Counted from the first letter of the stretch, positions 28,324-37,449 are shown. The stretch is 64,000 nucleotides of DNA from Streptomyces sp. XD-27 (GCF_030553055.1 NZ_CP130713.1:1364001-1428000); one strand, 5' to 3'. Numbers and translations are program-made. The notes: generated by a model not told the origin, from the letters alone.

Positions 28324-28505
28324 GGATCCGACTCCTCAATTCGCGTTCCACATGTCGGTGGACGTTAAGAAGCCGCCCTTTCATGGCGTTATCAAGAACG
28401 TTTCCGACTGCCGCGCCGCCGCGTCGAGCCCTTTCGATAAGCCATCGATAGAAGAACGTCCTAGCCTCCCATCGCCGCTGTTCCCGCGGACACCGAGAGG
28501 ATCCG
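28324..28505. promoter_or_regulatory. Divergent promoter region between NRPS operon and exporter operon
   Basis: This 182-nt gap separates the ATGs of the two divergent operons and must hold both promoters. It contains a direct repeat of AAGAACGT at 28394-28401 and 28452-28459, each preceded by an A/T-richer ATC or GATAG, in an otherwise G+C-rich background. SARP proteins bind short direct repeats near promoters, so this is a plausible regulator target, but spacing (58 bp) is larger than the usual 11 or 22 bp. The promoter assignment comes from position only. Confidence 0.4.
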
Positions 28506-29510
28506 ATGACGATCACGACCCCTGCCATACGCGTAGAAGACCTGGCCAAGACATACGGGGGCACCCGCGCCGTGCGGGGGGTGTCCTTCGAGGTGCCCGA
28601 GGGCACCGTCCTGGGTCTTCTCGGCCCCAACGGAGCCGGCAAGACGACGACCGTCCGCATGCTGTCCACCCTGGTCAAGCCGGATTCCGGGAAGGCGCTC
28701 ATCCACGGCTACGACGTGGCACGGCAGGCCCGCGAGGTGCGCTGCCTGATCGGGATGACCGGGCAGTACGCCGCCGTGGACGAGGACATCTCCGGCTGGG
28801 AGAACCTCTATCTGATCGGCCGGCTGCTCAGCATGGGCCGCGCCAAGGCCCGTTCGTGCGCCGACGAGATGCTGGAGCGATTCCGTCTCACCGAGGCGGG
28901 CGGGCGCCCCGTGAAAGGCTATTCCGGTGGAATGCGGCGGCGGCTCGACCTCGCCGCGAGCCTCCTCGGCGACCCGAAAGTCCTTTTCCTCGACGAGCCC
29001 ACCACCGGGCTCGACCCGCGCAGCCGCAACGAGTTGTGGGACGAGGTGCGCGGCCTCGCCGCGAAGGGCACCACGGTGCTGCTCACCACGCAGTACATGG
29101 AGGAGGCCGAGGCCCTCGCCGACGCGATCGTCGTCATCGACCAGGGCGAGGTCATCGCCTCCGGCACCGCGTCCGAACTGCGTGAGCGCATCGGCGGACC
29201 GGTGCTGCACATCACCCCGCAGCGGCGCGGCGACCTCGCCGAGATGCGCCGCGCCCTGGAGCTGGCCGGGATCGGCCCGGTCGGGGTGGACGAGGCGGAG
29301 GGCCTGGTCCGGCTGCCGCTGGACCGGGAGGGTCGGCTGGTCACCGAGACGGTCCGGGTGCTCGGCGCGTCCGGGATCCCGGTGGCCCGGATCGATACCC
29401 AGGTCCCCAGCCTCGACGACGTGTTCCTCACGCTGACCGGCGCCGCCCCGGTCACGTCCCTGACCGCCGCCGGCCGGACCGGCGCCGAGACCGCCAGGAG
29501 CGCGGCATGA
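28506..29510 (+). CDS. ABC exporter ATP-binding protein, DrrA type
   Basis: This 334-aa daunorubicin-resistance-type ATPase powers export of the cluster product. Walker A GPNGAGKTTTV (about residue 40), signature YSGGMRRRLDLAASL (about 140), Walker B VLFLDEPTTGLDP and the switch TTQYMEEAE are all complete. The C-terminal 90 residues (VRLPLDREGRLVTETVRVL, DDVFLTLTG) are the DrrA-specific extension. The gene starts at ATG 28506 with GAGAGGATCCG upstream, is divergent from the synthetases, and overlaps the permease start by ATGA. Self-resistance or secretion of the peptide is the expected role. Confidence 0.93.
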   Translation: MTITTPAIRVEDLAKTYGGTRAVRGVSFEVPEGTVLGLLGPNGAGKTTTVRMLSTLVKPDSGKALIHGYDVARQAREVRCLIGMTGQYAAVDEDISGWENLYLIGRLLSMGRAKARSCADEMLERFRLTEAGGRPVKGYSGGMRRRLDLAASLLGDPKVLFLDEPTTGLDPRSRNELWDEVRGLAAKGTTVLLTTQYMEEAEALADAIVVIDQGEVIASGTASELRERIGGPVLHITPQRRGDLAEMRRALELAGIGPVGVDEAEGLVRLPLDREGRLVTETVRVLGASGIPVARIDTQVPSLDDVFLTLTGAAPVTSLTAAGRTGAETARSAA

Positions 29511-30301
29511 GCACGGCCCTCGCCACCGGCGGCATCCCGGGCGCCCGCCGGGCCGCCAGCCATACGCTGGCCATCACGCGGCGCAATCTGCGCAAGGTGC
29601 TGAGCAGTCCGGGCCAGGTCCTGGACGCCACGCTGATGCCGGTCGTCTTCGCCCTGATCTTCGTCTACATCTTCGGCGGGGCGATCTCCGGCAGCAGCGG
29701 CGCCTACCGCCAGTACGTGATGCCCGGCATCATGGCGCTGACCACCACCATCGCGTCCCGCACCTCCGGCATCAGCCTCAACGTCGACTTCAACAACGGC
29801 GTCATGGACCGGTTCCGCACCCTGCCGATGGCCCCCTCGGCGGTCCTCGCGGGCCGGATCCTCGCGGACGCGCTGCGGATGCTGGTCAGCCTGCTCGTGG
29901 TGTTCGCGTTCGCCCTGCTGATCGGCTTCCGGGTGCGGACCGGACCGCTCCAGGCGGCGGCGGCGATCGCCCTGATCCTCCTGTACGGGATCGCGCTGGC
30001 CTGGCTGCACGCCCTGATCGGGCTCACGGCACGCACCATCGAGACCGTGCAGAGCGTGGGCATGCTGGCGATGGTGCCCCTGCAGTTCGGCAGCTCCATC
30101 TTCGTCGCGCCGGACACGATGCCCGGCTGGCTGGGCTATCTGGTCACCCACAACCCGATGAGCTCGGTGGTCGACTCCTCCCGCGCCCTGATGACCGGCG
30201 GCCCGGCGGGCGAGCACGTGATCGCCGCGCTGGCCTGGAGCCTCGGCATGATCGCGGTCCTGGCTCCGCTGTCCGCCCGCCGGTTCCGCAGGCGGAGGTG
30301 A
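29507..30301 (+). CDS. ABC-2 type exporter permease, DrrB type
   Basis: This integral membrane protein of 264 aa carries about six hydrophobic segments (for example VLDATLMPVVFALIFVYIF, MLVSLLVVFAFALLIGF and AAAIALILLYGIALAWLHAL). It has the ABC-2 signature region near NPMSSVVDSSRALMTGGP. It forms the channel for the DrrA-type ATPase encoded immediately upstream with a 4-nt ATGA overlap, so the two are translationally coupled. Length is standard for DrrB. Confidence 0.92.
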   Translation: MSTALATGGIPGARRAASHTLAITRRNLRKVLSSPGQVLDATLMPVVFALIFVYIFGGAISGSSGAYRQYVMPGIMALTTTIASRTSGISLNVDFNNGVMDRFRTLPMAPSAVLAGRILADALRMLVSLLVVFAFALLIGFRVRTGPLQAAAAIALILLYGIALAWLHALIGLTARTIETVQSVGMLAMVPLQFGSSIFVAPDTMPGWLGYLVTHNPMSSVVDSSRALMTGGPAGEHVIAALAWSLGMIAVLAPLSARRFRRRR

Positions 30302-30306
30302 CCGGG

Positions 30307-31080
30307 ATGACCACCGCCCCGCCTCCCTCCCCCGGCTCCCTGAGCTCCCGTTGGCTGCGTACGCTGCACGCCGCGGGCCGGCCCCGCGTCCGCCTCGTCT
30401 GCTTCCCGCACGCCGGCGGCGCGGCCGGCTTCTTCCGCGACTGGCCGCGGTGGCTCGCTCCCGACATCGAACTGCTCGCGGTGCGCTACCCGGGCCGCGA
30501 GGACCGGATCCTCGACGAACCGGCGTCCGGCATGGCGGAGCTCGCCGACTCGGTCGCCGCGGCGCTCGGCGGGCTGCCCGCACTGCCCACGGCGTTCTTC
30601 GGCCACAGCATGGGTGCCTCGGTGGCGTACGAAGTGGCGCTGCGCATGCGGACGTCGGGCGTTCCGGACCTGCTGATGGTCTCCGGGCGCGCCGCACCGC
30701 ACCGGCTCCGCGCGTTCCCTCTCGCCGACGACGAGGCCCTGGTCGCCGACGTCAGACGGCGCGGCGGGCCGCTGGCCGCCGCGCTCGACCACCCCGAGCT
30801 GCTCGACCTCGTGCTGCCGGCGATCCGCGCCGACTACCGGCTCCTGGACGCTTACGCGGCCGAGGCCGAGCTGTGCGAAGTCGGCGTCCCGGTGGCCGCG
30901 TTCTATGGCGAGGCCGACCCGGACGTGCCCGCCGAGTCCGTCCTGGCCTGGGCCGGCACCAGCCCCGGCGCCTTCACCGCGCGCGGCTTCGCGGGCGGCG
31001 GCCACTTCTACCTCGTGGAGCACGCCGCCGACCTGGTCGGCGACATCGGCGCGCGACTCGCGGCCCTGACCGCCGTCTGA
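30307..31080 (+). CDS. Type II (editing) thioesterase
   Basis: This is an alpha/beta hydrolase of 257 aa from ATG 30307, which has GGAGG with an 8-nt spacer. A GTG at 30298 would overlap that RBS and is less likely. Catalytic residues are visible: Ser in FFGHSMGASVAYE, Asp in YGEADPDVPAE, and His in GGGHFYLVEH. The N-terminal CFPHAGGAAGFFRDW and RYPGREDR are typical of TEII/GrsT. Such enzymes remove wrong acyl groups from NRPS carriers. The gene closes the exporter operon and is followed by an intrinsic terminator. Confidence 0.93.
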   Translation: MTTAPPPSPGSLSSRWLRTLHAAGRPRVRLVCFPHAGGAAGFFRDWPRWLAPDIELLAVRYPGREDRILDEPASGMAELADSVAAALGGLPALPTAFFGHSMGASVAYEVALRMRTSGVPDLLMVSGRAAPHRLRAFPLADDEALVADVRRRGGPLAAALDHPELLDLVLPAIRADYRLLDAYAAEAELCEVGVPVAAFYGEADPDVPAESVLAWAGTSPGAFTARGFAGGGHFYLVEHAADLVGDIGARLAALTAV

Positions 31081-31110
31081 CCCCCGCTACTCCCCCGTAC
31101 CACCCATACC

Positions 31111-31146
31111 ACCCGTACCGGCCGATCCCCCGCGGCCGGTACGGGT
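31111..31146 (+). terminator. Intrinsic terminator after the exporter/thioesterase operon
   Basis: ACCCGTACCGGCCG (31111-31124) pairs perfectly with CGGCCGGTACGGGT (31133-31146), giving a 14-bp stem with an 8-nt loop, followed by TTTCCTCT. It lies 30 nt after the thioesterase stop codon. Confidence 0.9.
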
Positions 31147-31189
31147 TTCCTCTCAGCGCTCGGCCAGCGGGGCCTGCCCGGTCACCGCG

Positions 31190-31411
31190 CTAGTCGACCG
31201 GGTCCTCGAGCAGCCGCTGGATGGCCCGTATGCGGCCGGAGACCTCGGCCAGCTCGTTCCGCAGATCCTTCTGCTCCACGGCGAGCCGCTCGACGGCCGC
31301 GTACCGCCGACGCGTGTGCCCCGTGGAGAACCAGAACAGCGCCGCCACGATGAACATCGTGCAGCTGAGCATGACAGCAGCTGTGATGACGGCCCCAGCC
31401 GTGGCATCCAT
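31190..31411 (-). CDS. Small single-pass membrane protein with coiled-coil tail (function unknown)
   Basis: This 73-aa protein has one transmembrane helix near the N-terminus (AVITAAVMLSCTMFIVAALFW) and then a charged, probably coiled-coil segment (RRRYAAVERLAVEQKDLRNELAEVSGRIRAIQRLL). GAGGGG lies at good distance before ATG 31411. I recognise no family. Small proteins of this kind are common in Streptomyces. It sits between the exporter operon and the SARP gene with a hairpin on each side, so it is its own unit and need not belong to the peptide pathway. Confidence 0.65.
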   Translation of the reverse strand: MDATAGAVITAAVMLSCTMFIVAALFWFSTGHTRRRYAAVERLAVEQKDLRNELAEVSGRIRAIQRLLEDPVD

Positions 31412-31525
31412 CGCTCACCCCTCCCCTGCCCCCGTCATGAACCAAGTGTGACGGGACGAACGCTACCGGTGCCGGGCATCCCCGAACATGGGGGAAAACC
31501 TCCAGTCCGGAGCGGCGGCAGGAGA

Positions 31526-31563
31526 GCGGCGGCCGGAGCCATTCGTCCCGGGCCGGCCGCCGC
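31526..31563 (-). terminator. Hairpin downstream of the SARP gene
   Basis: GCGGCGGCCGG (31526-31536) pairs perfectly with CCGGCCGCCGC (31553-31563) around a 16-nt loop, starting 6 nt past the stop codon of the SARP gene (minus strand). There is no T tract, so its termination strength is uncertain. Confidence 0.6.
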
Positions 31564-31568
31564 CTCGC

Positions 31569-34529
31569 TCAGCATGCCGCCGAGTTGAGCGCCTGCGCGG
31601 CCCGTTCCTGCCACGGCCGGGCGCCGATCCGGTCGAAGATGGCCTGCGCTGCCCGCAGGTACTCCTCGCCGCCGGGCCGGTCCAGGGCGCGCAGCGCGCC
31701 GCCGATGGCCAGGTTGATCTGCCCCTCCACCAGCGGGCTGTCGATCCGCGAGGCGATGTCCAGGGCGTCCGTCAGGGTGTCGAGCGCCTGCTGCCCGGCG
31801 CCGGCGGCGAGCCGGGTCTCGCCGAGGCCCAACAGCGCGTACGCGAGGCCGACGATGTCGGACTTCTCCTTGACGATGTGCACCACACGCAGGAACGCCT
31901 CCTCCGCCTGGTCCGGACGCCCCTGCGCCAGGTACGCCCAGCCGAGCCGGTGCGTGCTCTGCGCCACGCCCCGGGCCCCGCCCCGGCCGATGCTCTCCGA
32001 CAGCCGGACCGCCTCCAGGCCGAGCCGGATGGCGGCCTCCGGCCTGCCGAGGTCCAGCTCGATCTGCGCCATGTTGTTCATCGCGTGCGCCTCGGACGAC
32101 CGGTCGCCCACCGCCTGGAAGACGCCCAGGGCCGTGAGGAGGCGCCGCATCGCGGTGTCCAGGTCGCCCTGCATCCGGTCGTGGATCGCCAGGTGCCGCA
32201 GGGTCAGCGCCTCGCCGTGGCGTTCACCGACCCGCACGTGCAGGGCCAGCGCCTCCGTCAGGTACGCGGCGGCCTGCGGGAGGTTGCGCAGCCGCAGCTC
32301 GACGGCGCCGAGGTCGGTCAGCATCGCGGCCTCCCCGCGCGGGTTCCCCGCGGCGCGGGTGGCCGCAAGGGCGCGCTCGGCGCACAGCCGCCAGTCCTCG
32401 ATGTAGTTGCGGGTCTCGAAGAGCACCGCCATCGAGATCGCCAGGTCCCAGGCGAGCTCGTCCATGCCGAGCTCGGCCGCCTGGTCGATGACGGCACGCA
32501 GCGAGAGCCGCTCGGCCTCGAACCACTCCAGGGGCGCGACCAGGAGCTCGTCGGTCAGCTCGGCGTCCAGCGGACAGCGCTCCACCGTGCCGTGGAGCAC
32601 GCTGAAGTCGCCGCCGTACTCCCGGCGGTGGGCGTCCTCCGCGAGGGTCAGGTACGTACGGAAAAGCCGGTCGCGGGCGGCCCACCGCTGCTCGGCGGTC
32701 TCCTCCTGCGCCGCGCGCTCGCCGGCGTACAGCCGCAGCAGGTTCTGGAACCGGTAGCGCATGTGGCCGGTCGCGTCGACCCCGACCACCTCCAGGAACT
32801 GGGCGTCGACGAGCTGCTCGATGAGCCGCTCGGCCTCCAGCGCCTCGATGTCGAGGAGGGCGGACGCGGACCAGGCGGCGAAGTCCGGGGCGGTCAGCAG
32901 CCCGAGCCTGCGGTACAGGCTGGCCGCGCCGTCGGAGAGGTAGCGGTAGCTCAGTTCGAGGCTCGCCCGCACCTGGGACTCGCCCTGGCTGAGTTCGTCG
33001 AGCCGGCGCTGCTCGTCGCGGAGCCGGGTCACCATGTGCCGTACCGTCCAGTGCGGCTTGGAGGCCAGCCTGGCCGCGACGATCCTCAGGGCCAGCGGCA
33101 GCCGGTCGCACAGCCCCGCGAGCGTGGCCGCGTCGGCCGGGGCGCCCGCGATCCGCGGCTCACCGACGATGGCGGCGAGCAGCCCGACCGCCTCCGGCTC
33201 GGCCAGCAGGCCCAGGTGCACCCTGGCCCGCGGCGGCCAGGTGACCAGCTCCTCCATCTGCTCCCTGCTGGTGATGACGACGCAGCACTCGCCGACCCCG
33301 GGCAGCAGGTCCTTGATCTGCGCGTAACTGCGCACGTTGTCGAGGACGATGAGGACCTTGCGGTGCGCGAGCAGCGACCGGTAGAGCGCGGTCCGCTCCT
33401 CCAGACCGGACGGGATCTGGTCGCTCGGCACCCCGAACGACCGCAGGAAGCGGCTGAGCACGTCGCCCGCCCCCGTGGGCGTGTGGTGCCCGTCGTAGCC
33501 CCGCATCTCGGCGTAGAGCCGGCCGTCGGGGAAGCGCTCGTGGACCCGGTGGGCCCAGCGCACCGCCAGTCCTGTCTTGCCGATCCCCGCCGCCCCGGTG
33601 ATCAGGCCGACCCTGGGCCCGTGGCCGCCCCCGCCGTCGGAGACCAGGGAGTCGAGACCGGCGAGCTCGGCGTCCCGGCCGATGAACCCCGGGATGTCGG
33701 GCGGAAGTTCGGAAGGCACCACCGTCGACTCGGTCTGGGTGGGCGCGGCGGGCGCGGTGCCGGGCGCGTCGAGGGAGCTGTCGTCGCGCAGGATCGCGTC
33801 GTGCAGCTGCTGCAGGTCGGGCCCCGGCTCGAGGCCCAGCTCGTCGATGAACTGCTTGCGCGCATTGCGGAAGGCCTCCATGGCCTCCGCCCGCCGTCCC
33901 GACCGGTACAGGGCCAGCATCAGGTGCCTGAGCGTGCGTTCGCGCAGCGGCTGCTCCCGTACGACGGCGGCCAGCTCCGGGACGATCTCCTGGTGCTGGC
34001 CCAGGTCCAGCCGTACGGCGGTCGCGTCGTCGAGGGCGTTGAGCCGGTACTCCTCCAGACGGGCGGCCTCGTCCTCCACCGGCTGGCCCACCACCCCGGA
34101 GAGCGCCGGGCCGCGCCACAGGGCGAGCGCCTGCGCGTAGTGCTGCGCCGCTTCGAGCAGCCGCCCCTCCTTGGCCTCCTGCTCGGCCTCCCCGACGCGG
34201 GTGGCGAAGTCGACCCAGTCGACGTCGTGCCCCTCGGTGTTGAGCACATAGCCGGGGTGGGCTGTGACGATCACGTCGTCCTCGACGCCCTGCGCCTTGA
34301 ACGCCTTGCGCAGCGCGGCGATGCAGATGGCGACCTGGGTGCGGGCGGTCGCCGGCGGTCTGCCGTTCCAGACGACGTCGACCAGGGTGTCAACCGGAAC
34401 CACCCGTCCCGGGCTGAGGATCAGCAAGGCGAGAATGACCCGCTGCCGGGCCCCTCCCACCGGGACGCTCCGCCCTTCCGCCGTTACGGCTAATGGTCCG
34501 AGAACTCTGAATCCGAGTCGTGCCCCCAC
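31569..34529 (-). CDS. SARP/AfsR-family transcriptional activator with NB-ARC and TPR domains
   Basis: The protein has 986 aa. The OmpR-type winged helix lies at about 10-95 (FRVLGPLAV, RQRVILALLILSPGRVV, AICIAALRKAF). The bacterial activation (BTAD) domain follows to about 245, then an NB-ARC ATPase with Walker A GAAGIGKTGLA (about 311) and KVLIVLDNV, and a long C-terminal TPR array (LRHLAIHDRMQGDLDTAM, AMNNMAQIELDLGRPEAA). This is the large AfsR-like class, expected to activate cluster promoters. Start is GTG 34529 with GGGGGAG upstream. Codon 13 is TTA (34491-34493), so translation should depend on the bldA leucyl-tRNA and couple production to development. It is the only obvious pathway-specific regulator near the NRPS genes. 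Confidence 0.92.
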   Translation of the reverse strand: MGARLGFRVLGPLAVTAEGRSVPVGGARQRVILALLILSPGRVVPVDTLVDVVWNGRPPATARTQVAICIAALRKAFKAQGVEDDVIVTAHPGYVLNTEGHDVDWVDFATRVGEAEQEAKEGRLLEAAQHYAQALALWRGPALSGVVGQPVEDEAARLEEYRLNALDDATAVRLDLGQHQEIVPELAAVVREQPLRERTLRHLMLALYRSGRRAEAMEAFRNARKQFIDELGLEPGPDLQQLHDAILRDDSSLDAPGTAPAAPTQTESTVVPSELPPDIPGFIGRDAELAGLDSLVSDGGGGHGPRVGLITGAAGIGKTGLAVRWAHRVHERFPDGRLYAEMRGYDGHHTPTGAGDVLSRFLRSFGVPSDQIPSGLEERTALYRSLLAHRKVLIVLDNVRSYAQIKDLLPGVGECCVVITSREQMEELVTWPPRARVHLGLLAEPEAVGLLAAIVGEPRIAGAPADAATLAGLCDRLPLALRIVAARLASKPHWTVRHMVTRLRDEQRRLDELSQGESQVRASLELSYRYLSDGAASLYRRLGLLTAPDFAAWSASALLDIEALEAERLIEQLVDAQFLEVVGVDATGHMRYRFQNLLRLYAGERAAQEETAEQRWAARDRLFRTYLTLAEDAHRREYGGDFSVLHGTVERCPLDAELTDELLVAPLEWFEAERLSLRAVIDQAAELGMDELAWDLAISMAVLFETRNYIEDWRLCAERALAATRAAGNPRGEAAMLTDLGAVELRLRNLPQAAAYLTEALALHVRVGERHGEALTLRHLAIHDRMQGDLDTAMRRLLTALGVFQAVGDRSSEAHAMNNMAQIELDLGRPEAAIRLGLEAVRLSESIGRGGARGVAQSTHRLGWAYLAQGRPDQAEEAFLRVVHIVKEKSDIVGLAYALLGLGETRLAAGAGQQALDTLTDALDIASRIDSPLVEGQINLAIGGALRALDRPGGEEYLRAAQAIFDRIGARPWQERAAQALNSAAC

Positions 34530-35004
34530 AGGATCTCCCCCGCCCTACGGATCAACTCTCGTAGATCATGACGCATGCTTCCGGTCAGGATCGGGGGCCG
34601 GAAGGGCGGAACGAGTCATCCCGTTCTGTAGTTCGATCGGTTGTCGCTGCTCGCGTTTCCGTCGGGACCGCATGGTCACCGCCACCGATTCCGGGTCGAC
34701 GACCCACCGGCACGCGACTGCCGCGAAGCATGCAGAGCGCAAGGCAGTCAAGGGCGCATAGAAGCATGACGTATACACGGACCTGCGGTCGTCGTGCGCC
34801 GGCGCCGCCCGGTGCGGGAGCCCGGACACTCTTGGCCGATATCGGCTGCGAGCAGTTCCCTCAGCCGAGTCAGGATGGCTGGTTTCCACCCCTGAGTTTC
34901 CAACGAGCGGACGGGCACTTCGGGTAAAGGAGCGCGGAGGCGTCGATTCCGCGCCAGGCGCTCGGCATCAGCCCGCGCGGCCTTTGGCTGGTGCCGCCGG
35001 ACGG
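34530..35004. other. Gap of 475 nt: SARP promoter region, no convincing gene
   Basis: This stretch should hold the SARP promoter. Its base composition is less G+C-rich than neighbouring genes. One minus-strand reading frame (35008-34748, 86 codons) starts with an ATGA overlap on the stop of the methyltransferase gene and includes a TTA codon, but its third-codon positions are not G+C-biased and it resembles nothing I know, so I do not call it a gene. No tRNA or clear riboswitch is seen. Confidence 0.5.
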
Positions 35005-35841
35005 TCATCGGCTCCCATGGACGAAATAGCCCTGGGGCGCGTCCGGTGCTGTGCGTTCGGCGTCGACGGAGTCCGGCCGGCGGCCCATCGCCCGGCCTGC
35101 CACGGCCACGCGGGTCACCTCGGCGCGCCAGTTCCGGTCGCCCAGCAGCAGCTCCGGTTCCTCCGTACCGAAGTGCCAGGCGGCGCCGGACCGGGCGAGC
35201 GCTTCCAGCATCGGGCGGGCCCGGGGGCTTTCCAGGAGCGACCGGCCGACGAAGTCGGTGAGCAGATGACTGCCCGGCGCGGAGAGAGCGGTGATCCGGT
35301 CCAGTAGCCGGTGGACGGCGCTCTCCTCCAGATACGGAGTCAGCCCCTCGGCGAGCCAGCAGGTGGGCCGGTGCGGGTGGAAGCCGGCGGCTGCGAGCGC
35401 GGCCGGCCAGTCGTCGGCCAGATCGACGCCGACCGTCCGCCGGATGCAGCGCGGGACGGGAGCGGGAGCCGGGACCCCGGCGAGCAGGCGCGCCTTGAGG
35501 TCAAGCAACTCCGGCCGGTCCAACTCGAAGAGGACCGTGTCGGCGGGCAGGTCGAGCCGGTATGCGCGGGTGTCCATGCCGGCGGCGAGCAGGACCAGTT
35601 GGCGTAGGTCGGTGCCCGTGTCCGTGCCGGTGCGGAACAGCCGGGTGACCGCGTCGTCGAAGAACCGGGTCCGCACGGCGATCACCGACGCGTCGCCGAG
35701 CGGTGCGAGCAGCGCGCGACCGGTGTCCCCGGCCAGAACGGCGGCGAGCGGGTCGTCGAACAGCCGGTCGTCACGGGCCGACTCCCGGGCCCGCGCGGCG
35801 GCGGTGAGCCGGGCGGTACGGGCCACCGGATCGAGCGTCAT
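35005..35841 (-). CDS. SAM-dependent methyltransferase (leucine carboxyl methyltransferase-like, TIGR00027 type)
   Basis: This 278-aa protein has the order of motifs of the actinobacterial TIGR00027/LCMT-like methyltransferases: TRFFDDAVTR, then QLVLLAAGMDTRAYRLDLP (SAM-binding glycine loop), VLFELDRPELLDLK (acidic residue for ribose), and PTCWLAEGLTPYLEESAVHRLLDRI. Its ATG at 35841 overlaps the stop of the ICMT-like gene (ATGA), so it is translated with the type III PKS operon. O-methylation of the polyketide phenol is the likely role. That is inference from the context. Confidence 0.85.
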   Translation of the reverse strand: MTLDPVARTARLTAAARARESARDDRLFDDPLAAVLAGDTGRALLAPLGDASVIAVRTRFFDDAVTRLFRTGTDTGTDLRQLVLLAAGMDTRAYRLDLPADTVLFELDRPELLDLKARLLAGVPAPAPVPRCIRRTVGVDLADDWPAALAAAGFHPHRPTCWLAEGLTPYLEESAVHRLLDRITALSAPGSHLLTDFVGRSLLESPRARPMLEALARSGAAWHFGTEEPELLLGDRNWRAEVTRVAVAGRAMGRRPDSVDAERTAPDAPQGYFVHGSR

Positions 35842-36359
35842 GGCGAGGCCAGCCCGAGGGCGGTGTTCTCGACGCGCAGGCGTACCGCGAGCACGGCGGC
35901 GTTGGCCGCGGTGAAGGCGGCGGCCGTCAGCCACGCGGTGTGGACCATGGGCAGGGCGGCGCCCTCCACGGCGACGGCGAGGTAGTTGGGGTGGCGCAGC
36001 AGACGGTACGGCCCGCTCGCGACGAGGGGCAGATCGGGGACGACGATGACGCGGGTGTTCCAGCGCTTGCCGAGGGTGGCGACGCACCACCAGCGCAGCG
36101 CCTGGGCGCCGACCGCGAGGGCCAGCGCCGCCCACCCCGCGTACGGCAGGAAGGGCCGGTGCGCCAGGTGGACTTCGGCGAGCATGCCGACGAGCAGTCC
36201 GGTGTGGACGGCGACCATCACGGGGTAGTGGCCGGGGCCGTGCTCGACGCCGCCGCGGGCGCGGGCCCAGCGGGTGTGACGGGTGGCGACCGCGAGCTCG
36301 GCGAGGCGTTCGGCCGCGACGGCGGCGGTGAGCAGGGTGAACCACAGCTGGCTGGTCAC
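35838..36359 (-). CDS. Isoprenylcysteine carboxyl methyltransferase-family membrane protein
   Basis: This 173-aa membrane enzyme has about four hydrophobic helices and the ICMT signature GPYRLLRHPNYLAVAVEGAALP, preceded by LGKRWNTRVIVVPDLPLV. It starts with GTG 36359, 7 nt after the stop of the type III PKS gene. Homologues encoded next to bacterial alkylresorcinol synthases (SrsB in S. griseus) methylate phenolic lipids rather than prenylcysteine, so that is the more likely function here. Operon position supports it. Confidence 0.88.
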   Translation of the reverse strand: MTSQLWFTLLTAAVAAERLAELAVATRHTRWARARGGVEHGPGHYPVMVAVHTGLLVGMLAEVHLAHRPFLPYAGWAALALAVGAQALRWWCVATLGKRWNTRVIVVPDLPLVASGPYRLLRHPNYLAVAVEGAALPMVHTAWLTAAAFTAANAAVLAVRLRVENTALGLASP

Positions 36360-36366
36360 GGGGATC

Positions 36367-37449
36367 TCACCACCGCAGGAGGACGAGTTCGGAGCTGAAG
36401 CCGGGGCCCATGGCCATCATCAGCGCGGGGCTGCCCGGAGGCGGCGGCTGGTGGGCCATCGCGTCGCGCAGGACGTGCAGGACCGAGGCGGACGACAGGT
36501 TGCCGACCCGGGCCAGGGACGCGCGCGTGCGGTCGAGCGCGCCGGCGGGCAGGTCCAGGCAGGAGGTGATGGCGTCGATGACCTTCGGCCCGCCCGGGTG
36601 GCACAGCCAGGTCACGACGTCGCCGGGCGCCAGGCCGTGGTCGTCGAGGAAGGCGTGCACCTCCTTGGGGAGGAAGTTCCCGACGATGGCGGGGACGTCG
36701 GAGGACAGGACGACGCGGAACCCGTTCGCGCCGATGTGCCAGCCCATCACGTGCTCGCTGTCGGGATACAGGCGGCTGCGGGTGGCGAGCACCCGCGGCC
36801 CTCGGACATCGGCCGCGCGGTCGGCGCCGACGGCCACGACGGCGGCGGCCCCGTCGCCGAAGAGGCTGGTGGCGACGTAGTTCGCGATCGTGGTGTCGCG
36901 GGGCTGGAAGGTCAGCGAGCACAGCTCGACGGAGAGGAGCACGGCCACCTGGTCCGGCCACGCCCGGAGGTAGTCGTTGAGGCGGGCGACGCCCGCGGCG
37001 CCCGCGACGCAGCCGAGGCCGAACAGCGGCAGGCGCTTGACGTCCTCGCGCAGGCCGACCCGCCGCGCCAGGCGGGCGTCCAGGGACGGCACGGCAAGGC
37101 CGGTGACGGTCGTGGTCACGATCAGGTCGACCTCGTCGGCGTCGACACCCGCGGCGCCCAGCGCGCCGCGCAACGCCCGCTCGCCGAGGTCGAGGGCGTT
37201 CGCGATCCAGATGTCGTTGCTCTCGGTGAAGTCGTCGAGATGGGGGTAGCGCTCCAGAGGCAGGGTGAAGTGGCGGGTACGCACGCCCGAGTTGTCCGCG
37301 ATGCGAGCCATGGTCCGGCGGCCGGGATGCCCGGCGGGCAGGCAGTGCTCGACGAATCTGGCGGTGATGTCCTCCTGTCGGTACACGCGTGGAGGGAGGG
37401 CGGTGCCCACCGCGGCGAGGCGCGGGGACGCTGAGGTCGGGGGGAGCAT
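36367..37449 (-). CDS. Type III polyketide synthase (chalcone/stilbene synthase family)
   Basis: This 360-aa iterative condensing enzyme has the complete catalytic triad: Cys in [11 protein letters not shown] (about 144), His in [11 protein letters not shown] (about 284) and Asn in [11 protein letters not shown] (about 316). The C-terminal [16 protein letters not shown] is the family signature GxGPG. It condenses malonyl-CoA extenders onto an acyl starter to a pyrone, resorcinol or related phenol; the sequence does not tell which. The genes downstream encode two methyltransferases and the gene upstream a UbiA prenyltransferase, all on the same strand, suggesting a methylated and perhaps prenylated polyketide. 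ATG 37449 fits homologue length. Confidence 0.93.
   Translation of the reverse strand: MLPPTSASPRLAAVGTALPPRVYRQEDITARFVEHCLPAGHPGRRTMARIADNSGVRTRHFTLPLERYPHLDDFTESNDIWIANALDLGERALRGALGAAGVDADEVDLIVTTTVTGLAVPSLDARLARRVGLREDVKRLPLFGLGCVAGAAGVARLNDYLRAWPDQVAVLLSVELCSLTFQPRDTTIANYVATSLFGDGAAAVVAVGADRAADVRGPRVLATRSRLYPDSEHVMGWHIGANGFRVVLSSDVPAIVGNFLPKEVHAFLDDHGLAPGDVVTWLCHPGGPKVIDAITSCLDLPAGALDRTRASLARVGNLSSASVLHVLRDAMAHQPPPPGSPALMMAMGPGFSSELVLLRW

Noticed and set aside
34568..34927. Plus-strand frame of 119 codons upstream of the SARP gene
   Set aside because: No RBS, no G+C3 bias, no recognisable domain, and it lies in the SARP promoter region.
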